A stretch of DNA of 14,363 nt from an uncultured Pseudomonadaceae bacterium (GTDB lineage: Bacteria; Pseudomonadota; Gammaproteobacteria; Pseudomonadales; Pseudomonadaceae). Where the stretch lies: positions 1 to 14,363 of the forward strand of contig CANRHT010000031.1 in NCBI GenBank assembly GCA_947630465.1. The letters are read 5' to 3'. The stretch's first letter is position 1; each line of letters begins with the position of its first letter. Under the pieces are notes generated by a model that was given only the letters and a program-made list of their open reading frames with translations, was not told the origin of the DNA and did not search any database. Positions 1 to 8,066 of this stretch are shown here, piece by piece. Both the position numbers and the translations under genes were made by a program.

Positions 1-917
1 GTCATTATTTTTGGATTGTAGTTTTTGGTTAACATCACCGCGCCTGTCACTTCCGCATAGGTGGTGTTGGGTGGTCCACCAAACATGCCGGCGGTAGTCG
101 TGGCTAAACCATCACCCAGTAAGGTGCGGTGCAAACCGGGTTGTTTAATATAGTTTTGTCCAGTGACGCTACCGATGGCAATTACACCGCCAATATGTTC
201 AATCGCAGGCGCTAAAGCCACGGGTAACATAAATAAGATTGCACCCAAGTGAAACTCTGGGGTAACAAAGGCGGGCATGGCCAGCCAAGGCGCTTGTGCA
301 ATGGCTGCAGTGCTGACTTGGCCGAGTAAAACGGACAGCGTACAGCCCACAATAATACCGGCTAAAATCGGTACTAAACGAAATAAACCGCGACCCAAGG
401 TCGCCACTGTGAGCGTCGTGACCAGCGCTGACATGGAAATGATCATGGCGGTTGAGTAGGCCATCAGCTGAGTGGCGCCATCACCTGATTTACCCATCGC
501 CATATTGGCCGCAACCGGTGACAGTGCTAAGCCGATGCACATAATCACCGGCGCAATCACGACCGGTGGCAGCAGTTTATCAATAAACCCTGTGCCCTTT
601 AAGCGTACAGCAGCGCTGAGCAGTATATAAACCATCCCTGACGCCATAATGGCGCCGAGTACAGCCGGTAAACCAAAGTTGGTTTTTGCATACAAAATAG
701 GCGCGATAAAAGCAAAGCTTGATGCGACAAAGACAGGTACTTGACGTTTGGTGACCAGTTGGAACACTAAAGTACCAATACCGGCAGTAAACAAGGCCAC
801 GTTAGGATCCATGCCAGTAATCAATGGCATCAATACTAAGGCGCCGAAAGCAACAAAGAGCATTTGTGCCCCAGCCAGCGCTTGCCGCCACACAGGTTCA
901 GGAGGGTGGGCGTACAT
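1..917 (-). CDS. uraA: Uracil:H+ symporter UraA (NCS2 family), 3' end outside window
   Basis: Inner-membrane permease that imports uracil with protons, supplying Upp encoded just upstream. About 305 N-terminal codons are present of a family length near 420; the gene runs off the left edge. The translation begins MYAHPPEPVW and is dominated by long hydrophobic segments. NCS2 signatures are visible: AIEHIGG with Glu240, and GGPPNTTYAE with Glu289, matching the two uracil-binding glutamates of E. coli UraA (Glu241, Glu290). The position of E. coli His245 is Gly here (Gly244), as I recall for Pseudomonas homologues. The ATG at 917-915 is preceded by GGAG at 930-927, inside the end of upp. Only 3 bases separate it from the upp stop, so the two genes are almost certainly co-transcribed and possibly translationally coupled. 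Function is confident; uracil rather than another nucleobase is supported by the upp neighbour. Confidence 0.93.
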   Translation of the reverse strand, partial: MYAHPPEPVWRQALAGAQMLFVAFGALVLMPLITGMDPNVALFTAGIGTLVFQLVTKRQVPVFVASSFAFIAPILYAKTNFGLPAVLGAIMASGMVYILLSAAVRLKGTGFIDKLLPPVVIAPVIMCIGLALSPVAANMAMGKSGDGATQLMAYSTAMIISMSALVTTLTVATLGRGLFRLVPILAGIIVGCTLSVLLGQVSTAAIAQAPWLAMPAFVTPEFHLGAILFMLPVALAPAIEHIGGVIAIGSVTGQNYIKQPGLHRTLLGDGLATTTAGMFGGPPNTTYAEVTGAVMLTKNYNPKIM

Positions 918-920
918 GGA

Positions 921-1559
921 TTAACTCTCCTTTTGCTTCGTACCAAAAATTTTATCACCCGCGTCACCCAAGCCCGGCACTATATAGCTGTTGCTATCGA
1001 GGCCTTGATCCACTGAGGCGGTATAAATCTGCACATCAGGGTGCGCCTCGTTAACCGCTTGAATACCTTGGGGTGCAGCCACCAAGACCATGGCGCGAAT
1101 TTCCTTACAGCCGGCTCTTTTTAACAGATCGATGGTGGCAATCATCGAGTTACCGGTGGCCAGCATGGGGTCAATAATCAATGACAAGCGTGCTGGCATA
1201 TCGGGGGCCAGTTTTTCTAAATAAGTGTGCGCTTCGAGGGTGGTTTCGTTACGCACCACACCAACAGCGCTGACTTTTGCGCTGGGTAGCAGGCTTAGAA
1301 CACCTTCCAACATACCAATGCCAGCACGTAAAATAGGAACTACGGTGATTTTTTTGCCCGCAAGTTTTTCAACTTCAACGGCACCGCTCCAGCCCTCAAT
1401 TAAGCAGGGTTCTAACGGCAGGTCTTTGGTGGCTTCATAGGTCAGCAAGGTGCCGAGTTCTTGCGCAAGCTCACGAAAATTTTTGGTACTGATATCAGCG
1501 CGGCGCATTAAACCAAGTTTATGACGAATCAGTGGGTGACGGATTTCATGGACCGACAT
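921..1559 (-). CDS. upp: Uracil phosphoribosyltransferase
   Basis: Cytosolic salvage enzyme converting uracil and PRPP to UMP. At 212 residues it equals the P. aeruginosa protein in length and nearly matches it throughout. The PRPP-binding loop lies at residues 128-139 ([12 protein letters not shown], with Asn137 where many homologues have Gly). VPILRAG is at 74-80, and the C-terminal uracil-binding segment [11 protein letters not shown] at 192-202. An in-frame ATG at 1574 would add five residues, but I chose 1559: GGAG lies 6 bases upstream of it and the protein then begins [10 protein letters not shown] like its relatives. First gene of the upp-uraA salvage operon, diverging from the Hpt-like gene across 142 bases. 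Confidence 0.97.
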   Translation of the reverse strand: MSVHEIRHPLIRHKLGLMRRADISTKNFRELAQELGTLLTYEATKDLPLEPCLIEGWSGAVEVEKLAGKKITVVPILRAGIGMLEGVLSLLPSAKVSAVGVVRNETTLEAHTYLEKLAPDMPARLSLIIDPMLATGNSMIATIDLLKRAGCKEIRAMVLVAAPQGIQAVNEAHPDVQIYTASVDQGLDSNSYIVPGLGDAGDKIFGTKQKES

Positions 1560-1701
1560 GAACAGCTCCAACATCTAAAAAATAGAGGTTTAGATTAAAC
1601 GAAATTCGTTGAAAACGGCACTTTGTTTCTGTGTAATACTTGCTCTAAGTTGTCTGTAGCAGTACCTTTTGCGCCTTAATACTTTAATGATGAGCTCTGT
1701 A

Positions 1702-2259
1702 ATGCCTGCCACCCTTGAACATATCCAACAAATAATGGCCCAAGCCGATATTTTATTCACCGAAGCCGAGGTTGAAGCGGCGATTGATCGCGTGGCACAG
1801 CAGATCAATGAGCAGCTCTGTGATACGAATCCGGTAGTGTTTTGCGTGATGAATGGCGGTTTGATTTTCTCAGGAAAATTATTAACCAAACTGACTTTTC
1901 CTTTAGAACAGTCGTATTTGCATGCCAGTCGTTACCGCAATGAAACCAGCGGCGGTGAGTTGTTCTGGAAAGCCAAGCCTGAAATATCTTTTATGGATCG
2001 TGAGGTCTTAATTATTGATGATATTTTGGATGAAGGGCATACGCTGTCAGCCATTATTGATTTTTGTAAGCGCGCGGGTGCCAGCAAAGTGCATACGGCG
2101 GTGCTCATGGACAAGCAGCATGATCGCAAAGCACAGCCGGGCTTAAAAGCTGACTTTTTTGGTTTGCATTGTGAAGATCGTTATATTTTTGGTTACGGTA
2201 TGGATTACAAAGGCTACTGGCGTAATGCTGCCGGTATCTATGCTGTTAAAGGTATGTAA
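1702..2259 (+). CDS. hpt: Hypoxanthine-guanine phosphoribosyltransferase-like protein
   Basis: Purine salvage transferase expected to convert hypoxanthine or guanine plus PRPP to IMP or GMP in the cytosol. The type I PRT signature is at residues 102-115 (VLIIDDILDEGHTL), with the acidic pair Asp106-Asp107. An N-terminal NPVVFCVMNGGL segment forms the usual PRT core, and the C-terminus (GMDYKGYWRN) is family-typical. Starting at 1702 (MPATLEHIQQ) gives 185 residues, the same as the P. aeruginosa PA4645 protein I recall. Upstream in-frame ATGs at 1687 and 1690 and a start at 1669 would only add unconserved residues. No start has a good Shine-Dalgarno sequence; a weak GAG precedes 1702. Converges on dciA with 11 bases between stops and no terminator visible. 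Exact base preference cannot be read from sequence. Confidence 0.9.
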   Translation: MPATLEHIQQIMAQADILFTEAEVEAAIDRVAQQINEQLCDTNPVVFCVMNGGLIFSGKLLTKLTFPLEQSYLHASRYRNETSGGELFWKAKPEISFMDREVLIIDDILDEGHTLSAIIDFCKRAGASKVHTAVLMDKQHDRKAQPGLKADFFGLHCEDRYIFGYGMDYKGYWRNAAGIYAVKGM

Positions 2260-2270
2260 GACGCAGCAGG

Positions 2271-2720
2271 TTATTTTTTAGCGTGCTGAGCAAGGCGTTC
2301 AAGTGCCTCGCGTAATTTTGGATCGCTGATAGCAGCCGCGCTGGATTGGATCACATCACCTGCTTGTTCCGAGAGTTCAATACTGCGCTTGGCGGGCTGA
2401 GCCGGCATGGACGATGGGCGCACCTTAAATTGTATGCGCGCCGCCTGGCTAAACTCAGTTAAACTGCGCAACTGTTCCAGTAGACGTTTTTGTTGATAAC
2501 GCAAACGCGTCGCCCATTGTCCATCGGTGACAATTAATGTCAGGGTGGCGTCTTGATAGCTGGCCAAATGGCAGTGCGCGCGCGCAGCAGGCTGTAAAAA
2601 CTGGTGGAGCAATTGCTGCAGTTGATCCATGGCTGCAGCACGCTCAACTAAGCGTTGCAATGAAGTATGGTTTTTGAGTAGGTTGCTGGTGTTTTGCGCT
2701 TTAATAGGGCGGTAACTCAT
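2271..2720 (-). CDS. dciA: DciA, replicative helicase operator (DUF721 protein)
   Basis: 149-residue member of the DUF721 family. The family was renamed DciA after work showing that the P. aeruginosa member acts with the DnaB helicase in replication initiation in bacteria lacking DnaC/DnaI loaders. The DUF721 core spans about residues 15-105, with beta strands around ATLTLIVTDGQWATRLRY and a basic helix near RYQQKRLLEQLRSL (Trp69, several Arg/Lys). A linker with Pro/Ala leads to a C-terminal charged helix (residues 135-149). The ATG at 2720 has an excellent upstream GAGGTGAT, 4 bases from the start when counted from GAGGTG. Divergent from secA, an arrangement recalled near secA in Pseudomonas, though lpxC, the other usual neighbour, is absent here. 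Family assignment rests on sequence pattern and context from memory; homology searching would settle it. Confidence 0.85.
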   Translation of the reverse strand: MSYRPIKAQNTSNLLKNHTSLQRLVERAAAMDQLQQLLHQFLQPAARAHCHLASYQDATLTLIVTDGQWATRLRYQQKRLLEQLRSLTEFSQAARIQFKVRPSSMPAQPAKRSIELSEQAGDVIQSSAAAISDPKLREALERLAQHAKK

Positions 2721-2807
2721 CGATCACCTCACAAAAAACAAATTACTTCAGTGTTTGCTCTATAGTTTTAGCAGCGTACGCTTGAAATATAGGCTCTGCG
2801 GCACAAT

Positions 2808-2844
2808 GCTATATGGACAGTATAGCTGACAAAAAATAGTCAGC
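2808..2844. repeat. Two abutting inverted repeats in the dciA/secA divergent region
   Basis: GCTATA-N7-TATAGC at 2808-2826 overlaps by two bases GCTGAC-N8-GTCAGC at 2825-2844. Both arms are perfect 6-mers. No T-tract follows, so a terminator is unlikely; operator sites in the 281-base divergent spacer between dciA and secA are a possible reading. Chance occurrence of one such repeat is not negligible. Confidence 0.4.
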
Positions 2845-2923
2845 AGGGCTACACATCTTATATTTAGCCTATCCGTCGCCTGAGTTGTTGATATGGGCTG
2901 CTTTATTCATAGCAAAATACGGG

Positions 2924-2929
2924 TAGAAT
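2924..2929 (+). promoter_or_regulatory. Candidate -10 box for secA
   Basis: TAGAAT differs from the sigma70 TATAAT by one base and lies about 75 bases upstream of the secA start. No convincing -35 is present; TTTATT at 2902-2907 (16-base spacer) matches only half the consensus. It would put transcription start near 2936. Confidence 0.35.
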
Positions 2930-2955
2930 GGATTTTTTGTGCGGGTGAGTACAGT

Positions 2956-3039
2956 ATGACTTGCGCGCCTTCACCCCTCAAAAATGGAAGCATTGTTAAT
3001 TATGTTTGCGCCCTTATTCAGAAAGCTCCTTGGCAGTAA
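2956..3039 (+). CDS. Possible 27-codon leader ORF overlapping the secA start
   Basis: An ATG at 2956 opens a 27-codon frame ending at TAA 3037-3039. It lies in a different frame from secA and spans the secA initiation codon at 3002. GGGTGAG, which matches the 3' half of the Shine-Dalgarno consensus, ends 6 bases before the ATG. The predicted peptide begins [10 protein letters not shown] and ends IQKAPWQ. It has no N-terminal signal peptide and no SecM arrest motif. If translated, ribosomes would pass over the secA ribosome-binding region, giving a route for translational coupling. No homologue is known to me; this is a speculative call resting on the ribosome-binding site and position only. 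Confidence 0.22.
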   Translation: MTCAPSPLKNGSIVNYVCALIQKAPWQ

Positions 3040-5734
3040 AAACGATCGTGACGTTAAGCGTATGTTTAAAGTGGTTGCGACCGTTAACGGCTTTGAAGAA
3101 CAGTTGGTTGCCTTATCCGATGAGCAACTGCAAGCTAAAACCGATGAGTTTCGTCAGCGTCTAGAGGGCGGTGAAAGCCTAAACAAGCTGTTGCCTGAAG
3201 CTTTTGCGGTGGTCCGTGAAGCCGGTAAACGCGTAATGGGTATGCGCCACTTTGATGTGCAGCTCATCGGTGGACAAACCCTGCATGAAGGCAAAATTGC
3301 TGAAATGCGTACCGGTGAAGGTAAAACCTTAGTTGCGACACTCGCGGTGTACCTCAATGCCTTGCCTGCCAAAGGTGTGCATGTGGTGACTGTCAACGAT
3401 TACCTCGCGCGCCGTGATGCGAACTGGATGCGTCCGCTGTATGAGTTCCTCGGGTTAAGCGTGGGTGTGGTGGTGCCGTTTCAGGATCCTGAAGAAAAGC
3501 GCGCCGCTTATGCGTGTGATATTACCTACGGTACCAACAACGAATTTGGTTTTGACTATTTGCGCGACAATATGGCATTCAGTGTTGAGGAAAAATTCCA
3601 ACGCGAATTGCATTTTGCTGTAATTGACGAAGTTGACTCCATTTTAATTGATGAAGCGCGCACGCCGCTGATCATTTCTGGGCAAGCCGAAGACAGTTCA
3701 GAGTTGTATCAAAAAATTAACCTGATTATTCCAACCCTGAAGCGTCAGATTGAAGACGAAGAAGGTGAAGTGGTTGAAGCGGGTCATTACACCACTGATG
3801 AAAAAATGCGTCAGGTGGAGCTTAATGAAGCAGGTCACCAATACATTGAAGAAAAGCTCACTGAGCTGGGTATGTTGGCTGAAAATGAATCGCTGTATTC
3901 GGCCAGCAACCTCAGTTTATTGACCCACGTAAACGCGGCTTTACGTGCGCATACACTGTTTAACCGCAACGTTGAATACATTGTGCAAGATGGCCAAGTG
4001 GTCCTCGTTGATGAGCACACAGGGCGCACCATGCAAGGCCGTCGCTTGTCCGAAGGTTTGCACCAAGCGATTGAGGCTAAAGAGGGTGTGCATATTCACC
4101 CAGAAAGCCAAACCTTGGCATCCACCACCTTCCAGAACTATTTCCGTCTCTACGAAAAGCTTTCAGGTATGACAGGTACGGCTGATACTGAAGCCTTTGA
4201 GTTTCGGCAGATTTACGGCTTGGATGTCACTGTTATTCCAACCCACCGCCAAGTGGCGCGTAAAGACTTCAATGACTTGGTGTTTCTCACTCAGCCAGAA
4301 AAATATATCGCCATTATTGCCGATATCCGCCAATGCCAAGAGCAAGGCCGTCCGGTGTTGGTGGGTACTGCTTCGATTGAAAGCTCAGAGCATGTCTCAC
4401 AAGTACTGACTGCTGAAGGTATTGAGCATAAAGTTCTCAACGCCAAGCATCACGACTTAGAAGCCGATATTATTGCCCAAGCCGGTCGTCCGGGAGCCAT
4501 TACTATTGCCACTAACATGGCAGGTCGTGGTACTGACATCGTGTTGGGCGGTAGTTGGGAAGCTGAAGCAGCCCAGTTAGACAACCCCAGCGACGAGCAA
4601 GTGGCCGATCTAAAAGCCGCGTGGCAAAAGCGTCACCAACAGGTGATTGAAGCCGGTGGTTTGCATGTGATTGCTACCGAACGTCATGAATCTCGCCGTA
4701 TTGATAACCAGTTGCGCGGACGTTCCGGACGTCAAGGTGACCCAGGTTCGACACGTTTTTATCTGTCGCTGGAAGATAATCTGATGCGTATTTTCGCCTC
4801 AGATCGCGTTAAAAACTTTATGAAAGCACTGGGCATGAAAGAAGGCGAGGCGATTGAGCACCGCATGGTCAGTAATGCCATTGAAAAAGCCCAGCGCAAA
4901 GTGGAAGGCCGCAACTTTGATATGCGCAAGCAGTTGCTTGAGTATGATGACGTCGCCAACGAGCAGCGTAAAGTGATCTACCACATGCGCAACAGCTTAT
5001 TGTCATCTGACGATGTTGGCGATGTAGTGGCTGAATTTAGACATGAAGTATTGTCGAGCACCATTGAGCAATTTATCCCACCGCAGTCGCTGCCAGAGCA
5101 GTGGAATATTGCTGAATTAGAGCAGGCGCTGGTTGAAGGTTTTGGTGCGCAGTTACCTATTCAGCAGTGGTTAGATGCTGATGATTCATTGCATGAAGAC
5201 ACTTTAGTTGAGCGTATTAGCCAGCATGTGGTTGCCGCTTATGCTGAAAAAGAAGAGATGGTTGGTGCTGAAGGTTTACGCAGCTTCGAGAAGCAAATTA
5301 TCTTGCGTGTGCTGGATGATTTATGGAAAGAGCACTTGGCGGCGATGGATCACTTGCGCCACGGTATTCACTTACGCGGTTATGCGCAGAAGAATCCGAA
5401 GCAAGAGTACAAGCGTGAATCCTTTAACTTGTTCCGTGATTTGCTCGACTCAATCAAGAGCGATTCGATCCGTGTGTTATCGAATGTGCAAATTCGTCAA
5501 GAAGATCCAGCTGAAGAAGAAGCGCGTTTGCGTGAGCAGGCGCAAGCTATGGCTGAGCGTATGCAGTTTCAGCACGATGACGTCAATGAGTTAGCAGGCA
5601 ACGAAACTGAAGCGCCAGCTGATCAATCAGTAGCGGCTACACCCGTGCGCAACGAGCCAAAAATTGGCCGTAATGAGCCCTGTCCTTGTGGTTCAGGTAA
5701 GAAGTATAAGCATTGCTGTGGTCGCATCAGTTAA
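3002..5734 (+). CDS. secA: Preprotein translocase ATPase SecA
   Basis: Motor ATPase that drives unfolded preproteins through SecYEG; peripheral on the inner membrane. The 910-residue product shows full-length SecA architecture. NBD1 has Walker A MRTGEGKT at 102-109 (Lys108) and DEVD at 209-212. The preprotein cross-linking insertion follows, then NBD2 with [14 protein letters not shown] and the arginine-rich [18 protein letters not shown] segment. The helical scaffold and wing come next, and the C-terminal SecB/lipid-binding zinc motif has Cys894, Cys896, Cys905 and Cys906 (CxCx8CC rather than the E. coli CxCx8CH). An in-frame ATG at 2984 would add six residues; I chose 3002 because the protein then starts [10 protein letters not shown] as in relatives, with GGAAG about 11 bases upstream, a slightly long spacing. 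Divergent from dciA; ends before a strong hairpin terminator. Confidence 0.98.
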   Translation: MFAPLFRKLLGSKNDRDVKRMFKVVATVNGFEEQLVALSDEQLQAKTDEFRQRLEGGESLNKLLPEAFAVVREAGKRVMGMRHFDVQLIGGQTLHEGKIAEMRTGEGKTLVATLAVYLNALPAKGVHVVTVNDYLARRDANWMRPLYEFLGLSVGVVVPFQDPEEKRAAYACDITYGTNNEFGFDYLRDNMAFSVEEKFQRELHFAVIDEVDSILIDEARTPLIISGQAEDSSELYQKINLIIPTLKRQIEDEEGEVVEAGHYTTDEKMRQVELNEAGHQYIEEKLTELGMLAENESLYSASNLSLLTHVNAALRAHTLFNRNVEYIVQDGQVVLVDEHTGRTMQGRRLSEGLHQAIEAKEGVHIHPESQTLASTTFQNYFRLYEKLSGMTGTADTEAFEFRQIYGLDVTVIPTHRQVARKDFNDLVFLTQPEKYIAIIADIRQCQEQGRPVLVGTASIESSEHVSQVLTAEGIEHKVLNAKHHDLEADIIAQAGRPGAITIATNMAGRGTDIVLGGSWEAEAAQLDNPSDEQVADLKAAWQKRHQQVIEAGGLHVIATERHESRRIDNQLRGRSGRQGDPGSTRFYLSLEDNLMRIFASDRVKNFMKALGMKEGEAIEHRMVSNAIEKAQRKVEGRNFDMRKQLLEYDDVANEQRKVIYHMRNSLLSSDDVGDVVAEFRHEVLSSTIEQFIPPQSLPEQWNIAELEQALVEGFGAQLPIQQWLDADDSLHEDTLVERISQHVVAAYAEKEEMVGAEGLRSFEKQIILRVLDDLWKEHLAAMDHLRHGIHLRGYAQKNPKQEYKRESFNLFRDLLDSIKSDSIRVLSNVQIRQEDPAEEEARLREQAQAMAERMQFQHDDVNELAGNETEAPADQSVAATPVRNEPKIGRNEPCPCGSGKKYKHCCGRIS

Positions 5735-5783
5735 TGTTTTAGCGCCACTTTAAGTCGTTCAAGTGGTTGCTGTTTTAATCTTT

Positions 5784-5821
5784 ACGCCGTACCAGAGTGA
5801 CTCTGTGTACGGCGTTTGTTT
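5784..5821 (+). terminator. Rho-independent terminator of secA
   Basis: ACGCCGTAC at 5784-5792 pairs perfectly with GTACGGCGT at 5807-5815. Inside, CAGAG (5793-5797) pairs with CTCTG (5801-5805), leaving a 3-base loop and one bulged T. TTGTTTT follows the stem. It lies 49 bases after the secA stop and 43 before argJ, so argJ is probably not simply read through from secA. Confidence 0.85.
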
Positions 5822-5857
5822 TCGCGGATAACGTATTTAACCGAGTGGAGAATGGAT

Positions 5858-7075
5858 ATGGCGGTTGGCTTAGGTGATTTACCTGTATTACACCCTGTAG
5901 CAGGTTTTGAGTTAGGTATTGCGAGCGCAGGTATCAAAAAGCCTGGCCGCCGTGATCTTGTGGTCATGCGTGCTGCTGCTGGTAGCACTGTGGCAGGGGT
6001 GTATACACAAAATGCTTTTTGTGCTGCGCCCGTAGTGCTGTGTAAGCAGCGTATGCAGTCAGCGCCGCGCTACTTTGTGACCAACACCGGTAATGCCAAT
6101 GCCGCCACAGGTGAGCCAGGCTTGCAGGCAGCGAATACGGTCTGTCAGTACTTGGCGCAGCTGCTTAATTGCCCAGTTGAGCAAATTTTACCTTTTTCAA
6201 CCGGTGTGATTGGCGAGCCTTTGCCCGTGGATAAAATCACTGCCGCTTTACCAGCTGCCTTGGCTGATTTGCGTACCGATAATTGGGCGTTAGCCGGTGA
6301 AGGCATTATGACCACTGACACCTTGCCTAAGGGCGCCAGTGTGCAGTTCCAGTATGCCGGCGAAACCATTACGGTAACCGGTATCAGTAAAGGTGCTGGC
6401 ATGATTCGCCCCAATATGGCGACGATGCTCGGCTATATGGCGACCGATGCCACGGTAGATCAAGCGATTTTGCAAAATATCCTGCACGATGCGGCTAATA
6501 AATCTTTTAACCGCATCACCATCGATGGCGATACCTCCACCAACGATTCCTGCATCTTAGTTGCTACTGCGCAAGCTGTAGTTGAGCCTATTACTGAGCC
6601 TGCAGGTGAGCTGTATAACGCTTTGCGTGCAGCGGTGAATCAGGTCGCGATGCAGCTGGCGCAAGCCATTGTGCGCGACGGTGAAGGCGCGACTAAGTTT
6701 GTGACTGTGCAAGTACAAGGTGGTGGCAATCAGCAAGAGTGCTTAGATGTGGCTTATGCTGTAGCGCATTCACCCCTGATTAAAACTGCACTCTTTGCCT
6801 CAGATCCGAACTGGGGACGTATTGTGGCGGCCATTGGTTATGCGGGAGTGCCAGACTTAAATACTGAGAGGGTCAATGTATTCTTGGGTGATGTGTGCAT
6901 TGTTGCTCAGGGTGGTCGTGCCGAGGCATACACCGAAGAGCAGGGCGCTGCAGTGATGCAACAGGCGGAGATTTTAATTCGTATTGAATTGGGTCGTGGT
7001 GATTGCGCTGAAACGATCTGGACCACGGATTTGTCGCACGAGTATGTGCGCATCAACGCCGAGTACCGCTCGTAA
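5858..7075 (+). CDS. argJ: Bifunctional glutamate N-acetyltransferase / amino-acid acetyltransferase ArgJ
   Basis: Arginine biosynthesis enzyme that moves the acetyl group from N-acetylornithine to glutamate; bifunctional members also acetylate glutamate with acetyl-CoA. The precursor self-cleaves before a catalytic Thr into alpha and beta chains. Here the NMATMLGY motif places cleavage between Ala188 and Thr189. Other family blocks are TNTGNANA near the N-terminus, SFNRITIDGDTSTNDS after the cleavage site, QAIVRDGEGATKF, SDPNWGRI, and the C-terminal TTDLSHEYVRINAEYRS. Length of 405 residues equals the P. aeruginosa enzyme. The ATG at 5858 has GGAG 7 bases upstream; the ATG at 5852 is too close to that site, and a TTG at 5816 lies in the terminator. 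A Nudix gene follows after 40 bases, probably in one transcript. I saw no clear promoter after the terminator. Bifunctionality is inferred from family, not readable here. Confidence 0.97.
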   Translation: MAVGLGDLPVLHPVAGFELGIASAGIKKPGRRDLVVMRAAAGSTVAGVYTQNAFCAAPVVLCKQRMQSAPRYFVTNTGNANAATGEPGLQAANTVCQYLAQLLNCPVEQILPFSTGVIGEPLPVDKITAALPAALADLRTDNWALAGEGIMTTDTLPKGASVQFQYAGETITVTGISKGAGMIRPNMATMLGYMATDATVDQAILQNILHDAANKSFNRITIDGDTSTNDSCILVATAQAVVEPITEPAGELYNALRAAVNQVAMQLAQAIVRDGEGATKFVTVQVQGGGNQQECLDVAYAVAHSPLIKTALFASDPNWGRIVAAIGYAGVPDLNTERVNVFLGDVCIVAQGGRAEAYTEEQGAAVMQQAEILIRIELGRGDCAETIWTTDLSHEYVRINAEYRS

Positions 7076-7115
7076 CAGTCAGCCTTCTCAGTCCGTTGCA
7101 GTTAAAGGATCGTCA

Positions 7116-8066
7116 ATGAAAAAGCGGGTGCATGTGGTCGCGGCAGTGATTCGTAACGCCCAGCAGGAGATTCTGCTGGCGCTGCGTCCCAGTGATAAGC
7201 ATATGGGTGGTCTATGGGAATTTCCCGGTGGTAAATGTGAAGCAGGTGAAAGCCCGACACAAGCCCTCACGCGCGAGTTGCAGGAAGAGCTGGGTATTCT
7301 GATCACGGCGCCACAACCGCTGATTCAAGTGCGGCATGACTATCCTGATCTGCATGTCTTGTTGGACGTTTATGCGGTGAATACTTTTTCCGGGCGGGCG
7401 CATGGCGCGGAAGGTCAGCAGGTGCGTTGGGTGCAGCCGAGTGCGTTAGCTGATTATCAATTTCCAGCCGCCAATCGCACCATTGTGACTGCTGCGCAAT
7501 TACCACAACGGTATTTGATTACCCCAGAGCAGCTTGCACCTGAACAGTTATATAAAGGTGCTCTGCAGGCGCTGGACGGCGGCTGTCAGCTGTTACAGTT
7601 GCGCGCAGCACACTTGACTGAAACTGAGTATAAAGCTCTAGCGCAGCGCTTAGAGCGGCTGTGTGATGGGCGGGCGCAGTTAATGCTCAAAGGTGATTTG
7701 GCTTGGCAGGCTGAGTTTGCCCAAGCCGGCTGGCATCTGACCGCTGCACAATTACAGGCATTGGCAGGGCAAGCACGGCCCTTGCCGGCCGGCCGATTGC
7801 TGGCCGCGTCATGCCACAACGCGCATGAGTTGCAGTGGGCGACTGAATTGCAGGTGGACTTTGTCACCTTGTCTCCAGTGTTGCCGACGCTAACGCACCC
7901 TAATGCCAGCGCTATGGGCTGGGAACATGCGCGTGCATTGTTGCAAGATTTTAATGCACCGACTTTCCTGCTCGGCGGTTTAACCGAGCAGGATTTAGCG
8001 CAGGCGTGTGAAACGGGCGCTCAAGGTGTTGCCGGGATTCGTGGTTTTTGGCCGCAGCCGTTATAG
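7116..8066 (+). CDS. Nudix hydrolase (MutT-like) fused to a ThiE-like domain
   Basis: 316-residue two-domain protein. Residues 1-130 are a MutT-type Nudix domain with a perfect Nudix box at 39-61 (Gly39, Glu45, then RELQEELGI at 53-61), predicted to hydrolyse oxidised nucleotides such as 8-oxo-dGTP. Residues about 132-316 form a TIM-barrel domain related to thiamine phosphate synthase, with QLR at 161-163, SPVLPTLTHP and a final GVAGIRGFW. Two lysines typical of active ThiE are missing: QLRxK reads QLRAA, and the TxTK motif reads TLTHP, so thiamine phosphate synthesis is doubtful. This fusion is a known Pseudomonas-type family (PA4400-like), from memory. The start at 7116 has AAAGGA 6 bases upstream. 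The stop overlaps the convergent adenosyltransferase gene by 6 bases (8061-8066). MutT activity is probable; the second domain's role is unknown. Confidence 0.9.
   Translation: MKKRVHVVAAVIRNAQQEILLALRPSDKHMGGLWEFPGGKCEAGESPTQALTRELQEELGILITAPQPLIQVRHDYPDLHVLLDVYAVNTFSGRAHGAEGQQVRWVQPSALADYQFPAANRTIVTAAQLPQRYLITPEQLAPEQLYKGALQALDGGCQLLQLRAAHLTETEYKALAQRLERLCDGRAQLMLKGDLAWQAEFAQAGWHLTAAQLQALAGQARPLPAGRLLAASCHNAHELQWATELQVDFVTLSPVLPTLTHPNASAMGWEHARALLQDFNAPTFLLGGLTEQDLAQACETGAQGVAGIRGFWPQPL

Noticed and set aside
1560..1701. Promoters for upp and the Hpt-like gene
   Set aside because: The 142-base divergent spacer must contain them, but no -35/-10 pair with good matches and spacing could be picked on either strand.
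2984..3001. Longer SecA start at ATG 2984
   Set aside because: The extra six residues are not in relatives as I recall them, and no ribosome-binding site precedes that ATG.
2956..3039. SecM-like arrest peptide
   Set aside because: The short frame lacks a signal peptide and the SecM arrest residues, so only a generic leader is proposed.
5680..5720. SecA zinc motif ending CC instead of CH treated as a defect
   Set aside because: Both Cys and His are accepted as the fourth ligand in the SecA family; the motif is intact.
7116..8066. Calling the Nudix fusion a functional ThiE or MutT/ThiE bifunctional enzyme
   Set aside because: ThiE lysines are absent, so only the Nudix activity is called.
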